This document shows positions 28,813 to 37,731 of a stretch of 64,000 nt of DNA, in pieces. The DNA is from Pseudarthrobacter phenanthrenivorans Sphe3 (lineage in GTDB: Bacteria; Actinomycetota; Actinomycetes; Actinomycetales; Micrococcaceae): assembly GCF_000189535.1 (NCBI RefSeq), contig NC_015145.1, positions 4,186,415-4,250,414 of the forward strand, given 5' to 3'. The first letter of the stretch is position 1, and the number at the start of each line of letters is the position of its first letter. The translations under genes were made by a program, and so were the position numbers. The notes beneath the pieces are model-generated. The model was not told the origin of the DNA, searched no databases, and saw nothing but the letters and a program-made list of their open reading frames with translations.

Positions 28813-30114
28813 CTACACAGCGGTCCGGAAGAACAGTTCCGTCACGGCAGCCAACCGCCATGGGTCCTCCACACCGCACATTTCCCTCGCGGAGTGCATG
28901 GAAAGCAGCGGCACGCCCACGTCCACCGTCCGGATACCCAAACGCGTGGCGGTCAATGGCCCGATCGTGGAGCCGCACGGGATCGCGTTGTTGGACACAA
29001 ACTCCTGGTACGGCACCCCGGCCGCACCACAGAGGCGGCCCCAGAAAGCAGCGCCGGGCGCGTCCGTGGCATAGCGCTGGTTCGCATTGATCTTCAGGAG
29101 CGGGCCGCCGTTGAGGACAGGGTGGTTCGCGGGGTCGTGCCGCTCGGCGTAGTTGGGGTGTACGGCGTGGCCGGCGTCGGCGGAGACACAGAACGACGCC
29201 GAGAGGGCCTGCCGCCGCTGGCTCACCGTCGCGCCAAGGCCGTCGGATATACGCACCAGCACGTCTTCGAGAATGGGTCCGCAGGCGCCGGACCGGGAGT
29301 TCGAGCCGATCTCCTCGTGGTCGAAGGCCGCCAGCACTGCGATCGGTCCCGCGGGAGCGGGGCCGGAGCCGTGCGCTATCAGCGCCGCGAGTCCTGCATG
29401 GGTGGACGACAGGTTGTCCAGCCGCCCGGACGCGAAGAACTCCCCGTTCCCCCGGAAAACCGCAGGTGCCTGCGTGTCCGCAATGACGACGTCGTACCCG
29501 CCGATCCGCGAAGGGTCCACTGAGGCGCCGGAAACATGGGAAGCCAGCACCGCGAGCAGGTCGAAGTCGGAAGGATTCCCCAGCCCCCAGACGGGGTTCA
29601 TGTGGCGCTGCTTGTCCAGCACCAGCCCGTCATTCACCGCACGGTCCAGGTGGATGGCCAGCTGCGGGAACCGGAGCATCGGACCGGTCGCGGTCAGGTG
29701 TTCTGTCCCGTCCAGCATCACCAGGCGCCCGGCAAGCTGCAGTTCGCGGTCCAGCCACGAGTTCAGCAGCGGCCCGCCATAAACCTCCACCCCCGCCTGC
29801 AGCCAGCCGTGCCCTCCGGTCGTCGGCTTGGGCTTGAGCTTGAACGTGGGCGAGTCAGTATGCGCCCCCAGGATGTTGAAACCCGTCGCCGGGCCCGCCC
29901 CTTCGGGTACCACCCAGGCAATCAGCGCGCCGTCCCGGATCATGAAGAACGCGCCCGCCCCACCCTCCCACGGCTCCACCTCGTCCAGCCGGACGAATCC
30001 TGCTTCGGCAAGCCTTCGCCCCGCCTCCTGCACTGCATGGAAGCTCGACGGCGAGGCGCTGACGAAGTGGCCAAGGTCCTGGATGTGGTCGGCGGCAGAG
30101 GTAAGGGTAGGCAT
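28813..30114 (-). CDS. apeB: M18-family zinc aminopeptidase
   Basis: 433 residues, a typical length for the family. Removes N-terminal residues from peptides, usually acidic or broad-specificity, in the cytoplasm. Metal-ligand motifs of M18 enzymes are present: ILGAHTDSPTFKLKP (His/Asp), AFDHEEIGSNSRSGA (catalytic Glu pair), SADAGHAVHPNYAERHDP and KINANQRYATDA. It follows the response-regulator gene by 33 bases on the same strand and may be read from the same transcript. The symbol follows common annotation of actinobacterial M18 proteins. Confidence 0.92.
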   Translation of the reverse strand: MPTLTSAADHIQDLGHFVSASPSSFHAVQEAGRRLAEAGFVRLDEVEPWEGGAGAFFMIRDGALIAWVVPEGAGPATGFNILGAHTDSPTFKLKPKPTTGGHGWLQAGVEVYGGPLLNSWLDRELQLAGRLVMLDGTEHLTATGPMLRFPQLAIHLDRAVNDGLVLDKQRHMNPVWGLGNPSDFDLLAVLASHVSGASVDPSRIGGYDVVIADTQAPAVFRGNGEFFASGRLDNLSSTHAGLAALIAHGSGPAPAGPIAVLAAFDHEEIGSNSRSGACGPILEDVLVRISDGLGATVSQRRQALSASFCVSADAGHAVHPNYAERHDPANHPVLNGGPLLKINANQRYATDAPGAAFWGRLCGAAGVPYQEFVSNNAIPCGSTIGPLTATRLGIRTVDVGVPLLSMHSAREMCGVEDPWRLAAVTELFFRTAV

Positions 30115-30147
30115 GGTTTCGAGTCTAGACGGACCCGCGCCCCGCCC

Positions 30148-30840
30148 TCAGTAGTCCGGGTTGCTCGGCACCACCAGGCCGGTCTCATAGGCGTAAACCA
30201 CGGCCTGAACCCGATCACGCAGGTGCAGCTTGGTGAGGATGCGCCGCACATGCGTTTTCACGGTCGCTTCGGACAGGAAGTACCGGTGCGCAATCTCAGC
30301 ATTGGACAGCCCTTCAGCCATGGCCTCGAGCATCTCCGTTTCCCGGGGCGTCAGGTCCGCCAGCAGCGGGTCGGGGGCCGGCGCCGGGCGAACGGGGAGT
30401 TCGGCTCCCCGCACATACGTTTCCAGCAGCCGCTGGGTGACCCTGGGCGCCACCACTGCGTCCCCGCTGGCCACCACGCGGACGGCCTGGATCAACTCCG
30501 ACGGCGCCACGTCCTTGAGGAGGAATGCCGAGGCACCGGCCTGGAGGCCGGCAAAAGCATACTCATCCACATCGAAAGTGGTGAGGATGATGATCCGGGC
30601 ACTGGAACCGGCAGCGGCAATCGCGCGCGTCGCCTCTATGCCGTCCAGGACGGGCATCCGGACGTCCATCAGCACCACGTCCGGGTTCAGTTCCCTGGCC
30701 AGCCGCACGGCCTCGGCGCCGTCCGAAGCTTCTCCCGCGATGCTCAGGTCTTCTTCACCCTCAAGGATCAGGCGGAAGCCCATTCGCAGCAGGGGCTGGT
30801 CATCCACCAGCAGGACGTTAATGGCGGGATTTTCAATCAT
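30148..30840 (-). CDS. NarL/LuxR-family response regulator
   Basis: 230 residues from the ATG at 30840; the frame is open much further upstream, but this ATG begins the receiver domain (INVLLVDDQPLLRMGF). Asp59 in VVLMDVRMP is the phosphoacceptor, with the switch residues in ILTTFD and the LLKD lysine. The C-terminal GerE HTH (LTPRETEMLEAMAEGLSNAEIA) binds DNA. Its start overlaps the histidine-kinase stop by 8 bases, so the two form a coupled pair, probably controlling the upstream ABC transporter genes. Confidence 0.94.
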   Translation of the reverse strand: MIENPAINVLLVDDQPLLRMGFRLILEGEEDLSIAGEASDGAEAVRLARELNPDVVLMDVRMPVLDGIEATRAIAAAGSSARIIILTTFDVDEYAFAGLQAGASAFLLKDVAPSELIQAVRVVASGDAVVAPRVTQRLLETYVRGAELPVRPAPAPDPLLADLTPRETEMLEAMAEGLSNAEIAHRYFLSEATVKTHVRRILTKLHLRDRVQAVVYAYETGLVVPSNPDY

Positions 30841-32203
30841 GGTTGGCCTTGCAGCTTGTTCGGACGGAAGGACGTGGGGGACGGGGCTCAGTGCCCGGCC
30901 AGGAGAGCACGGCATAAACGCGCCAGCCCCGGCCGCTGCGGCCTGCTTCCACCGTGCCGGCGTAAATCCTGGCCCGCTCGGCCATACCTGCAAGTCCCTG
31001 TCCGGAACCGTAGGAACCGCCGGAACCCGGGTGGAGGGTATCGCGGAGGGCAGTACTTCCGTCCCGGGCGGGATGGGCAGCAACGCCGGCACCGTCGTCG
31101 AGCACTTCAATGGTGACGGTGGAACCGGTGCGGACAACGTTGACCTCCACCCTGCCAAGGGCGCGGCCGTAGCGGAGCACATTGGTGAGGGATTCCTGTA
31201 CGATCCGGTACACCGTGAGCTGGAACGCCGGATCGTCGGGCAGAGCGGGCCCAGTGTGGGAGTAGTGCAGCGGCAGGCCGGCGGCACGGAAGCCGTCCAG
31301 CAGCGGAGGCAGGCTGGACCCGGCGGTGATCGGCCGCCTGGGTGCGGCGGCATCGTCACGCAGCACACCCAGGACCCGCCGCATATCGGCCAGGGCAGTC
31401 CGTCCCGTTCTGGACAGTTCGCCAAGCACTTCAGCTGCCCGCTCAGGGCTCTTCCGGACCACGACGGCGGCACCATCCGACAGGCTGACCATCACCGTCA
31501 GCGAGTGGGCAACGACGTCGTGCATCTCCCGCGCGATCCGGTTGCGTTCATTGACGGAGGCGAGGCTCGCCGTCCGGGCGGCCCAGGCCGCAACTTCCTG
31601 TTCATGCTCACGGCGTTGCCGTACCCCGATGCCAATGCCGGTGGCCAGGAGGTTGGACAAGGCAATGGTGGCTCCCGTGGCAATGCTGGTCAACAGGTGG
31701 AAGTCGCCCGGGTTCACGCCGGGGTCATGGACGAAGGAATTTTCCATGGGTCCCACGGCCGCCAGAAGGTACAGGAGGGCCACCGGTGCGGTGGCAGCGG
31801 CCATGGTGATCAGCGCGAAGCGGCGGGTATGCGCCGCTGCCACGGCGTAAAGCGAGAACCACAATCCGGCTGACACGTTGGAGCCCCAGGGGTGCAGCAG
31901 CGTAACCGCCACTTCCACCACGGCAATAAAGGCCACCAGCCCCACGGGGTGGAAGCGCCGCAGGAACATGGATCCGGCCACCAGGGCAAGCAGGGCTGCC
32001 GCAATCCAGTTGCCCGAGGCGGTGGCATCCACCACTGTTGGCGCCACCAGCAGACTGTAGCCCGCAGCCACCACGGCGTCCATGAGGAAGGGGTGCTGGT
32101 GCAGGTACCTCCTCAGCCATCCCCTGCGCCGTGCCGTGAGCTCGGCAAAGGACGCGTCGGCCTCACCGGCAGGCGCGTCCTTGGTAAATGCCGCTTGGTT
32201 CAT
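30833..32203 (-). CDS. Sensor histidine kinase (HisKA_3, LiaS/DesK-like)
   Basis: 456 residues from the ATG at 32203. Five or so membrane helices (about residues 40-200) form the sensor. His228 in NRIAREMHDVVAHSL is the phosphoacceptor of the HisKA_3 class. The ATPase domain follows with VQESLTNVLRYG (N box), VLDDGAGV and GSGQGLAGMAER (G boxes). No extracytoplasmic sensory domain is visible, so the signal is probably sensed within the membrane or through the adjacent ABC transporter, as in intramembrane-sensing kinases. It begins 23 bases after the permease gene. Confidence 0.93.
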   Translation of the reverse strand: MNQAAFTKDAPAGEADASFAELTARRRGWLRRYLHQHPFLMDAVVAAGYSLLVAPTVVDATASGNWIAAALLALVAGSMFLRRFHPVGLVAFIAVVEVAVTLLHPWGSNVSAGLWFSLYAVAAAHTRRFALITMAAATAPVALLYLLAAVGPMENSFVHDPGVNPGDFHLLTSIATGATIALSNLLATGIGIGVRQRREHEQEVAAWAARTASLASVNERNRIAREMHDVVAHSLTVMVSLSDGAAVVVRKSPERAAEVLGELSRTGRTALADMRRVLGVLRDDAAAPRRPITAGSSLPPLLDGFRAAGLPLHYSHTGPALPDDPAFQLTVYRIVQESLTNVLRYGRALGRVEVNVVRTGSTVTIEVLDDGAGVAAHPARDGSTALRDTLHPGSGGSYGSGQGLAGMAERARIYAGTVEAGRSGRGWRVYAVLSWPGTEPRPPRPSVRTSCKANHD

Positions 32204-32226
32204 ACTTTGCAGTTCAGGGGTCCGTC

Positions 32227-33078
32227 CTAGACGTCGCGCTTCTTCAGGACCACCATGGCCGCCACCAGCGGAACCACCACCCAGGCACCAAGCCAGGTGG
32301 CCGCCTGCCAGACTTCCAGCGCCCCTTCTGCCGGCGAAGCTGTAACGATGCGTTCGAACAGATTGTCCGGAAGGTACTTCCGCGCCTCTTCGAAGAATTC
32401 CCCCGGAATCAGCTGGAAAGCGATGGGAACCACGAAGAACAGGCCCACCAAAGACATGATTCCGCCAGCGGAGTTCCGCAGCAGGGTCCCGAGGGACATT
32501 CCGATCGCGGCCACCGCGGCCACGTACACGCCGCTGACAAGGAGCAGGCGCTGTGAGTGTTCGGACCCGAGGTCGATATCGAACCCGTAGTTGTCCAGGA
32601 TGGGGGTGGCCGCCAGGTAGGCGAGGAGCGATGACACCACGGTCACCACAAAGGCGCACACGGTGACCACCAGCAGTTTGGCGATGAAGGCTGGAATCCG
32701 CTTGGGGACCGCCGTGAAAGTGGACCGGGCCATGCCCGTGGTGAATTCGGAGCTCATCAAAAGGACTGCCAGGGATCCAATGATGAGCTGGGCAAAGGCG
32801 ATGCCCGACGTCGGAACTCCCGCCGTCAGGTCTGCGCCCTGGGCGGCAAAGGCGGCAGCCGCCTGGGGGTCGCTTTTGGAAGCCTCGGAGAACTGTCCCA
32901 CACCCCAAGCGTTCAGGGCTGCGAAGCCCACCATCACCACCACGGTCGACGCCACCAGGATCAGGGTGGAGAGCAGGGTCCGGAACTTGATGAACTCGGA
33001 ATTAAGTACCCGCAGGAAGCTCGGACCCGGTCCAACCTCGCTGTGGGTACGGCGGGAGTCGCGGGTTGCCGTGCTCAT
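32227..33078 (-). CDS. ABC-2-type transporter permease
   Basis: 283 residues with six predicted membrane helices and a large extracytoplasmic loop after the first, a common pattern for single-subunit ABC-2 permeases. VLLMSSEFTTGMARSTFTAVPKR matches the conserved cytoplasmic segment of this group (LiaFSR- or bacitracin-type exporters and Na+/drug exporters). It overlaps the ATPase gene by 4 bases. Cargo unknown; coupling to a two-component system suggests antibiotic or envelope-stress export. Confidence 0.88.
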   Translation of the reverse strand: MSTATRDSRRTHSEVGPGPSFLRVLNSEFIKFRTLLSTLILVASTVVVMVGFAALNAWGVGQFSEASKSDPQAAAAFAAQGADLTAGVPTSGIAFAQLIIGSLAVLLMSSEFTTGMARSTFTAVPKRIPAFIAKLLVVTVCAFVVTVVSSLLAYLAATPILDNYGFDIDLGSEHSQRLLLVSGVYVAAVAAIGMSLGTLLRNSAGGIMSLVGLFFVVPIAFQLIPGEFFEEARKYLPDNLFERIVTASPAEGALEVWQAATWLGAWVVVPLVAAMVVLKKRDV

Positions 33079-34022
33079 TGCTGTCCTCCGGTCTGGCCGG
33101 GAGCCGTGGCCCCCGTGGTGATGAGGGAGTGGTACTCCACCTCGTCCTTGGTGAGTTCCATGTAGGCCTCCTCCAGGCTGGCCTGGAGGGGCGTGAGTTC
33201 ATAAACCATGATCCGGTTGTCCAGGGCTGTCCGTGCAATCTCCTTCGGGGGCACACCCGTGACCTCCAGGAGTTCCTGGTCCTGGACTTCCACCGAAACG
33301 CCGTCGCTGGCCAGCAGGCGCATGAGCTGCTGTGGCTGGTCCGTGCGGACGCGTGCCCGTGACTGGCCCTTTCCGGTGATGATTTCGCCAATAGGGGCAT
33401 CCGCGATGATCCTGCCGCGGCCAATCACGATCAGGTGGTCGGCAGTTACGGCCATTTCGCTCATCAGGTGGCTGGACAGGAAAACGGTACGCCCTTCCGA
33501 GGCGAGGTACTTCACCAGGTTCCGCACCCAGACCACGCCTTCGGGATCGAGGCCGTTGACCGGCTCATCCAGAATGATGGTCTGCGGATCACCCAGCAGG
33601 GCCGCCGCAATGCCAAGCCGTTGGCCCATGCCCAGCGAGAAGCCTTTGACCTTCTTCTTTGCCACCTCACCGAGGCCGGTCATCTCAATCACCTCCCGCA
33701 CCCGCCTCCGGGGGATGCTGTGGGTGGCGGCCATGGCCAGGAGGTGGTTGTAGGCGGTCCGGCCGGTGTGCACGGCCTTGGCGTCCAGCAGGGAGCCGAT
33801 CTCGCGGAGCGGTGCAGCGTGCTGGGCAAAGGGAACCCCATTTACGGTAACGGAGCCTGCCGATGGCCGGTCAAGCCCCATGATCATCCTCATGGTGGTC
33901 GACTTGCCTGCGCCGTTGGGCCCCAGGAAGCCGGTCACGTGCCCCGCCTGGACGGTAAAGCTGACGCCGTCCACAGCGGTTTTATCGCCGTAGACCTTGG
34001 TCAGCCCTCTTGCCTCAATCAT
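33075..34022 (-). CDS. ABC transporter ATP-binding protein
   Basis: 315 residues from the ATG at 34022, preceded by AAGGAAA at the right distance; in-frame codons further upstream look non-coding. Walker A (GPNGAGKST), Q-loop, signature (FSLGMGQRLGIA, a variant of LSGGQ common in this subfamily), Walker B (TIILDEPVNGLDPEG) and switch His (LSSHLMSEM) are all visible. A C-terminal accessory region of about 90 residues follows. Forms an exporter with the downstream permease; the pair heads an operon with the kinase and regulator. Confidence 0.93.
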   Translation of the reverse strand: MIEARGLTKVYGDKTAVDGVSFTVQAGHVTGFLGPNGAGKSTTMRMIMGLDRPSAGSVTVNGVPFAQHAAPLREIGSLLDAKAVHTGRTAYNHLLAMAATHSIPRRRVREVIEMTGLGEVAKKKVKGFSLGMGQRLGIAAALLGDPQTIILDEPVNGLDPEGVVWVRNLVKYLASEGRTVFLSSHLMSEMAVTADHLIVIGRGRIIADAPIGEIITGKGQSRARVRTDQPQQLMRLLASDGVSVEVQDQELLEVTGVPPKEIARTALDNRIMVYELTPLQASLEEAYMELTKDEVEYHSLITTGATAPGQTGGQQ

Positions 34023-34179
34023 GGAAATTTCCTTCGAATGGCAGCTGCGGACTGCAGGATGCATGCCCGGAAGATGTGTAAGCACCACGCTACCCACAGC
34101 AGGCGCCGGATGCGCCGGTCTCAGGGATGATTCAGGGGCAGGTCAGGGTAGTCCCCTTGGATGACCGCCGGACGGGTAG

Positions 34180-35676
34180 CTAGGGATGGGGCGAGTAGTA
34201 GGCAAGGGCCTGGGGCCGGATGCTGTACTCCACGCTTTGCACGCCAGCCAGCGCTTCACCGTCAACAGCGAGGGCCATGGGCGAACCCCCGGCGTCGATG
34301 CGCACCCGTGTTGCCTCGGACAGGTGGGTGATCCGAGAGGTGGCGACTGTCCCCGTCAGTACCGACCAGAGCAGCCGCAACCTTGCAAAGGACTCGTCGG
34401 CCGTGATCATGCGGACGTCCAGCACGCCGTCATCCATGACCGGACGAAGCAGGGGTGCGTGGTCCCGCGGGTAGTAGCGGCCGCGTCCCACATACGCGAT
34501 CCAGACCTTGTGCGTCCTGCCGTCGACCGTGAGCGTGGTGGGAGTGCCGGCAGCAAAGGTCCGGAACATCGCCACGACGCCGGCCAACGGTTTTCCAAGG
34601 GCCGGCTGCAGTTGTTCCCGGCGACGCACGAAATTCGGGTACAGGCCGACGCTCGATGTGTTCAGCATGATCAACTGGGCAGACTCGGGATTACCGGCAA
34701 GTCCCCGCTCAACGGTGACGGTCCCCACGTCGGCCAGCGCAGCTTCCCCTCTCGAGGCCGCCGCCACTGCATCCTTCAGGCTTCCCGTTCCGGCGTCGCG
34801 GGCAAAGTGGTTCAGTGTGCCGCCGGGCAGGACCAGCAGCGGGAGTGACCTTTCGACGGCGGCCGCTGCTGCCGCTCCCACTGTTCCGTCCCCGCCCCAC
34901 ACGCCCACTGCAACGGTGCCCGGATGATCGGCCGTTTTGCGGATCTCCTGCAACAGGTCCTCGTCCGGGCGGACGGTATTGATATGCGCTTCCGGGAATA
35001 CTTCTTGGAGCGCGGCCGCGGTCTCCTCCGTGAAGGAGCCGCCAAGCGTGTTGACAACGATGCTGAGCCCCTTGCCGCCGGAAAGCTCGGGTGCAGGAGT
35101 CCAGGTTCTGGCCACTTGCGGAAAAGGAGGGCGCACGGGCCACCAGTGCCGGGTGACCAGCGCAGCCCCGGCACCGAGCGCGGAACCGAAGACCACGTCG
35201 GACGGCCAGTGGGCCCCGGTATGGACACGGGAATAGGCAACTCCAACGGCGGCCGGTGCCAGCGCTGCACCAAGCATGGGGTGGACCAGGCCCACGCCGG
35301 TAGCGAAAGCGATGGCCGATGCAGAATGCCCCGAAGGCATCGAGGAACTTGTGGGCTGGGGGTGGACGAACCGGAAAACCGGCAGATGTTCGGGCAGCGG
35401 CCGGGCTCGGGGCAGGAGCGTCTTGAAGACGCCATTCGTCACGGCCGACGCAACCGCCTGGGCTATCAGTCCATGCAGCGCGGCACGGCGGGGCCGGCCG
35501 CGAAATGCGGACATGACGGCTGCCGCGCCAATCCACAGCTTTCCATGGTTCGCAGATGCCGAGAGCCGGCGAAAAAAATCATCATGGTTTCCACCTGGCA
35601 GGTCTGAGACATGCCGGACCAGGTATCTGTCCAGGCGGCTTATCCAACGATGGCTGCGGCGCCATGTGCTGTGCAT
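34180..35676 (-). CDS. PAP2 phosphatase-diacylglycerol kinase fusion protein
   Basis: 498 residues. The N-terminal half carries all three PAP2 motifs: KTLLPRARP, SMPSGHSAS and SRVHTGAHWPSD, in a domain with several hydrophobic helices. The C-terminal half is a lipid/diacylglycerol kinase catalytic domain with the nucleotide-binding GGDGTVG element and VLPGGTLNHFARD. Such fusions are widespread in Actinobacteria and may dephosphorylate and phosphorylate lipids in the same chain, but the substrate is not known. It stands alone between the ABC operon and the MFS gene. Confidence 0.9.
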   Translation of the reverse strand: MHSTWRRSHRWISRLDRYLVRHVSDLPGGNHDDFFRRLSASANHGKLWIGAAAVMSAFRGRPRRAALHGLIAQAVASAVTNGVFKTLLPRARPLPEHLPVFRFVHPQPTSSSMPSGHSASAIAFATGVGLVHPMLGAALAPAAVGVAYSRVHTGAHWPSDVVFGSALGAGAALVTRHWWPVRPPFPQVARTWTPAPELSGGKGLSIVVNTLGGSFTEETAAALQEVFPEAHINTVRPDEDLLQEIRKTADHPGTVAVGVWGGDGTVGAAAAAAVERSLPLLVLPGGTLNHFARDAGTGSLKDAVAAASRGEAALADVGTVTVERGLAGNPESAQLIMLNTSSVGLYPNFVRRREQLQPALGKPLAGVVAMFRTFAAGTPTTLTVDGRTHKVWIAYVGRGRYYPRDHAPLLRPVMDDGVLDVRMITADESFARLRLLWSVLTGTVATSRITHLSEATRVRIDAGGSPMALAVDGEALAGVQSVEYSIRPQALAYYSPHP

Positions 35677-35707
35677 TCCCCCACCCTACCGCCACACTAA
35701 GGGCGGA

Positions 35708-36919
35708 CTACTTGACTTCCGCCCCCTGTTTCAGCCTTAGCGGCTTGGCTGCTCCGGCCAGCAGGAGGGCCAGGAGAATCGGGGCCAGGATGGCAAGCAA
35801 TGCCAGGTGGATACCGGTCAGGTCCCCGAGGTACCCGAGCAGGGGAGGGCCGGCAAGGAACGAGATATAACCGAGAGTGGATACAACGGATACCCTTGCC
35901 GCCGCATGCTTGGGATCGTCGGCCGCTGCGGACATCCCCATCGGAAATGCCAGCGCTGCCCCTACGCCCCACAGGGCAGCACCAACGGCTGCCAGCCATA
36001 CGTTTCCGGCCAGGACGAAGAGGCAGAGACCGGCGGCCGCCGCCGCCATGCTTGCGCGCAACACCGCTACCCGCCCGTATTTGTCAATGACCTGGCCTCC
36101 GAAGAACCGCATGGCGGTCATGGCCAGGACGAAGAGCGCAAACATCAGGGCCCCCGTGGACTCGGAGGTTCCGAGTCCGTCGACCGAGGCCTTGGCAATC
36201 CAGTCGTTGCCGGCGCCCTCCGTCAGGGTGGCTCCGAGCACCACAACGCCGATGAGCAGCGTGCGGCTGTCCCGCCACGCGGAGGGTCCCTTGGCCGGCT
36301 TCGCTTCGCCAGCGGGAGTGGCGGTTGAAATATGGGGCAGGAAGTAGCGGGGCGCGATCATGGTGACCACAACGACGATGCCAACGATGACCAGGAGGTG
36401 TACCGGCAGGTCCACGCCCAGGTTTGAAAGACCCGCACCGATGAGCGCACCCACGAAGGCGCCGCCACTGAATGCTGCGTGGAACTGCGGCATGATGGTA
36501 CGCCGCATCTTGTGTTCAACATCGGCCCCTTCAATGTTCTGGGACACGTCCCACAGGCCAATGGCAATGCCGAAGAAGAAGAGGGAGATTGCCGTACCGG
36601 GAATCGAAGCGATGGACAGCGACAGGGCGATGCCCACGCCCGCCGCGGCAGCCAGCAGCCCGCCTAGGCGGACGGTATTGGCGGTCCCCAGACGGCCAAC
36701 CACCAGGCCGGCCGTGGGCAGGGCGAGCAGCGAACCCACGGCAGTGCACAGCAGGAGCGTCCCCATCTGGCCTGAGGTGATCTGAAGTGTTTCGGTCACC
36801 GCGGGAATTCGTGCAGCCCAGCTGGCGAAGACCAGGCCGTTGATACCAAAGACCACGAACGTGGCCACCGCTGCCGCCTTCAATCCCGCTTCGGATGGCG
36901 TACCGGTATTCAGGCTCAT
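35708..36919 (-). CDS. MFS transporter (YbjJ/fucose-permease-like)
   Basis: 403 residues with about 12 membrane helices. GLVFASWAARIPAVTETLQI at the N-terminus and FGGQVIDKYGRVAVLRASM, the MFS inter-helix motif, fit the YbjJ-like branch. It overlaps the upstream DeoR-type regulator by 4 bases, so the pair is an operon; the regulator probably senses a sugar phosphate or related metabolite linked to the transported compound. Substrate unknown. Confidence 0.88.
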   Translation of the reverse strand: MSLNTGTPSEAGLKAAAVATFVVFGINGLVFASWAARIPAVTETLQITSGQMGTLLLCTAVGSLLALPTAGLVVGRLGTANTVRLGGLLAAAAGVGIALSLSIASIPGTAISLFFFGIAIGLWDVSQNIEGADVEHKMRRTIMPQFHAAFSGGAFVGALIGAGLSNLGVDLPVHLLVIVGIVVVVTMIAPRYFLPHISTATPAGEAKPAKGPSAWRDSRTLLIGVVVLGATLTEGAGNDWIAKASVDGLGTSESTGALMFALFVLAMTAMRFFGGQVIDKYGRVAVLRASMAAAAAGLCLFVLAGNVWLAAVGAALWGVGAALAFPMGMSAAADDPKHAAARVSVVSTLGYISFLAGPPLLGYLGDLTGIHLALLAILAPILLALLLAGAAKPLRLKQGAEVK

Positions 36920-37689
36920 ACATTCACTACTTCCACTGAGTATTTATCGAGTTGTGCGCGTTCTTCTGCGCTGAATTCTTTGTCCGTCACCATCACATCC
37001 ACCCGCTCCAGGCCTGCCACAAGTACCCTTGCCTGTGCGTGCCACTTTGCCGCGGCTGCTGCCAGCACCACCCGTGCACCTGCTTCGAGGCCTGCGCGCT
37101 TTACCGCAGCATCCTCCAGGTCATGGGCCAACAGCCCGTCTTTGAAGTCCACAGCGCACGGCGTAACAACAGCAGTGTCAAAACGCAGGGACCTGATGTT
37201 GGACTCTGCCAGCGGGCCGCGGAAGCACAGTTCCCCGGGGACCAGGCTTCCGCCGGGCAAAAGGAGCGACGGCCGCACCCCCGCACCGCCCTCCTCCGCG
37301 GCTGCAGCGTTGAGTGCCCGCAACGACATGGGCATCACCGTCAGCTCCCTGCCAGCCACCGCACGGGCCACCTCCGTTGCCGTAGTGCCGCTGTCCAGCC
37401 AGACGTGTTCGCCGTCCCGGAAAAGTCTTGCAACTGCCGCCGCGATCCGTTTCTTGACGTCCTGGTCCTCCAGCTCGCGCTGGCCGTAACCCGGATTCGC
37501 GCCCTGCTTGATCAGGCTCCTGGCTCCGCCGTGGATGCGCCGAAGGACCCCATTGGCGGCCAGGACTTCAAGGTCGCGCCGGATCGTAGCCCCGGACGCA
37601 TCGCAGACGAGGATGAGCTCGTCGACGCTGACCTCGGAGCGTTTCCGCAGCATCTCCGCAATGGTGCGGTGCCGCTCATCCGTCTTCAT
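36916..37689 (-). CDS. DeoR-family transcriptional regulator
   Basis: 257 residues if started at the ATG at 37689 (MKTDERHRTI); an upstream in-frame ATG at 37716 would add nine residues. The N-terminal DeoR HTH (ILVCDASGATIRRDLEVLAANGVLRRIHGGA) is followed by the sugar-phosphate sensor domain with WLDSGTTATEVARAV, the usual effector loop. Neither start has a Shine-Dalgarno site, which suggests a leaderless transcript. The start region lies inside a palindrome (37689-37723), pointing to autoregulation. Co-transcribed with the MFS gene. Confidence 0.9.
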   Translation of the reverse strand: MKTDERHRTIAEMLRKRSEVSVDELILVCDASGATIRRDLEVLAANGVLRRIHGGARSLIKQGANPGYGQRELEDQDVKKRIAAAVARLFRDGEHVWLDSGTTATEVARAVAGRELTVMPMSLRALNAAAAEEGGAGVRPSLLLPGGSLVPGELCFRGPLAESNIRSLRFDTAVVTPCAVDFKDGLLAHDLEDAAVKRAGLEAGARVVLAAAAAKWHAQARVLVAGLERVDVMVTDKEFSAEERAQLDKYSVEVVNV

Positions 37690-37723
37690 GATCAAATGAT
37701 AGCAGCGCTTGATCATTTGATCA
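37689..37723. promoter_or_regulatory. Palindromic operator of the DeoR-MFS operon
   Basis: A perfect 12-base inverted repeat: TGATCAAATGAT at 37689-37700 and ATCATTTGATCA at 37712-37723, separated by 11 bases, so the half-site centres are 23 bp apart (about two helical turns). The repeat spans both candidate start codons of the regulator. The most likely ligand is the DeoR-type protein itself; binding would block initiation of its own operon. Confidence 0.75.
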
Positions 37724-37731
37724 GAAAAACG

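Noticed and set aside
29536..31873. Long plus-strand frames opposite the peptidase, response-regulator and kinase genes
   Set aside because: Antisense shadows of conserved genes with no recognisable domains.
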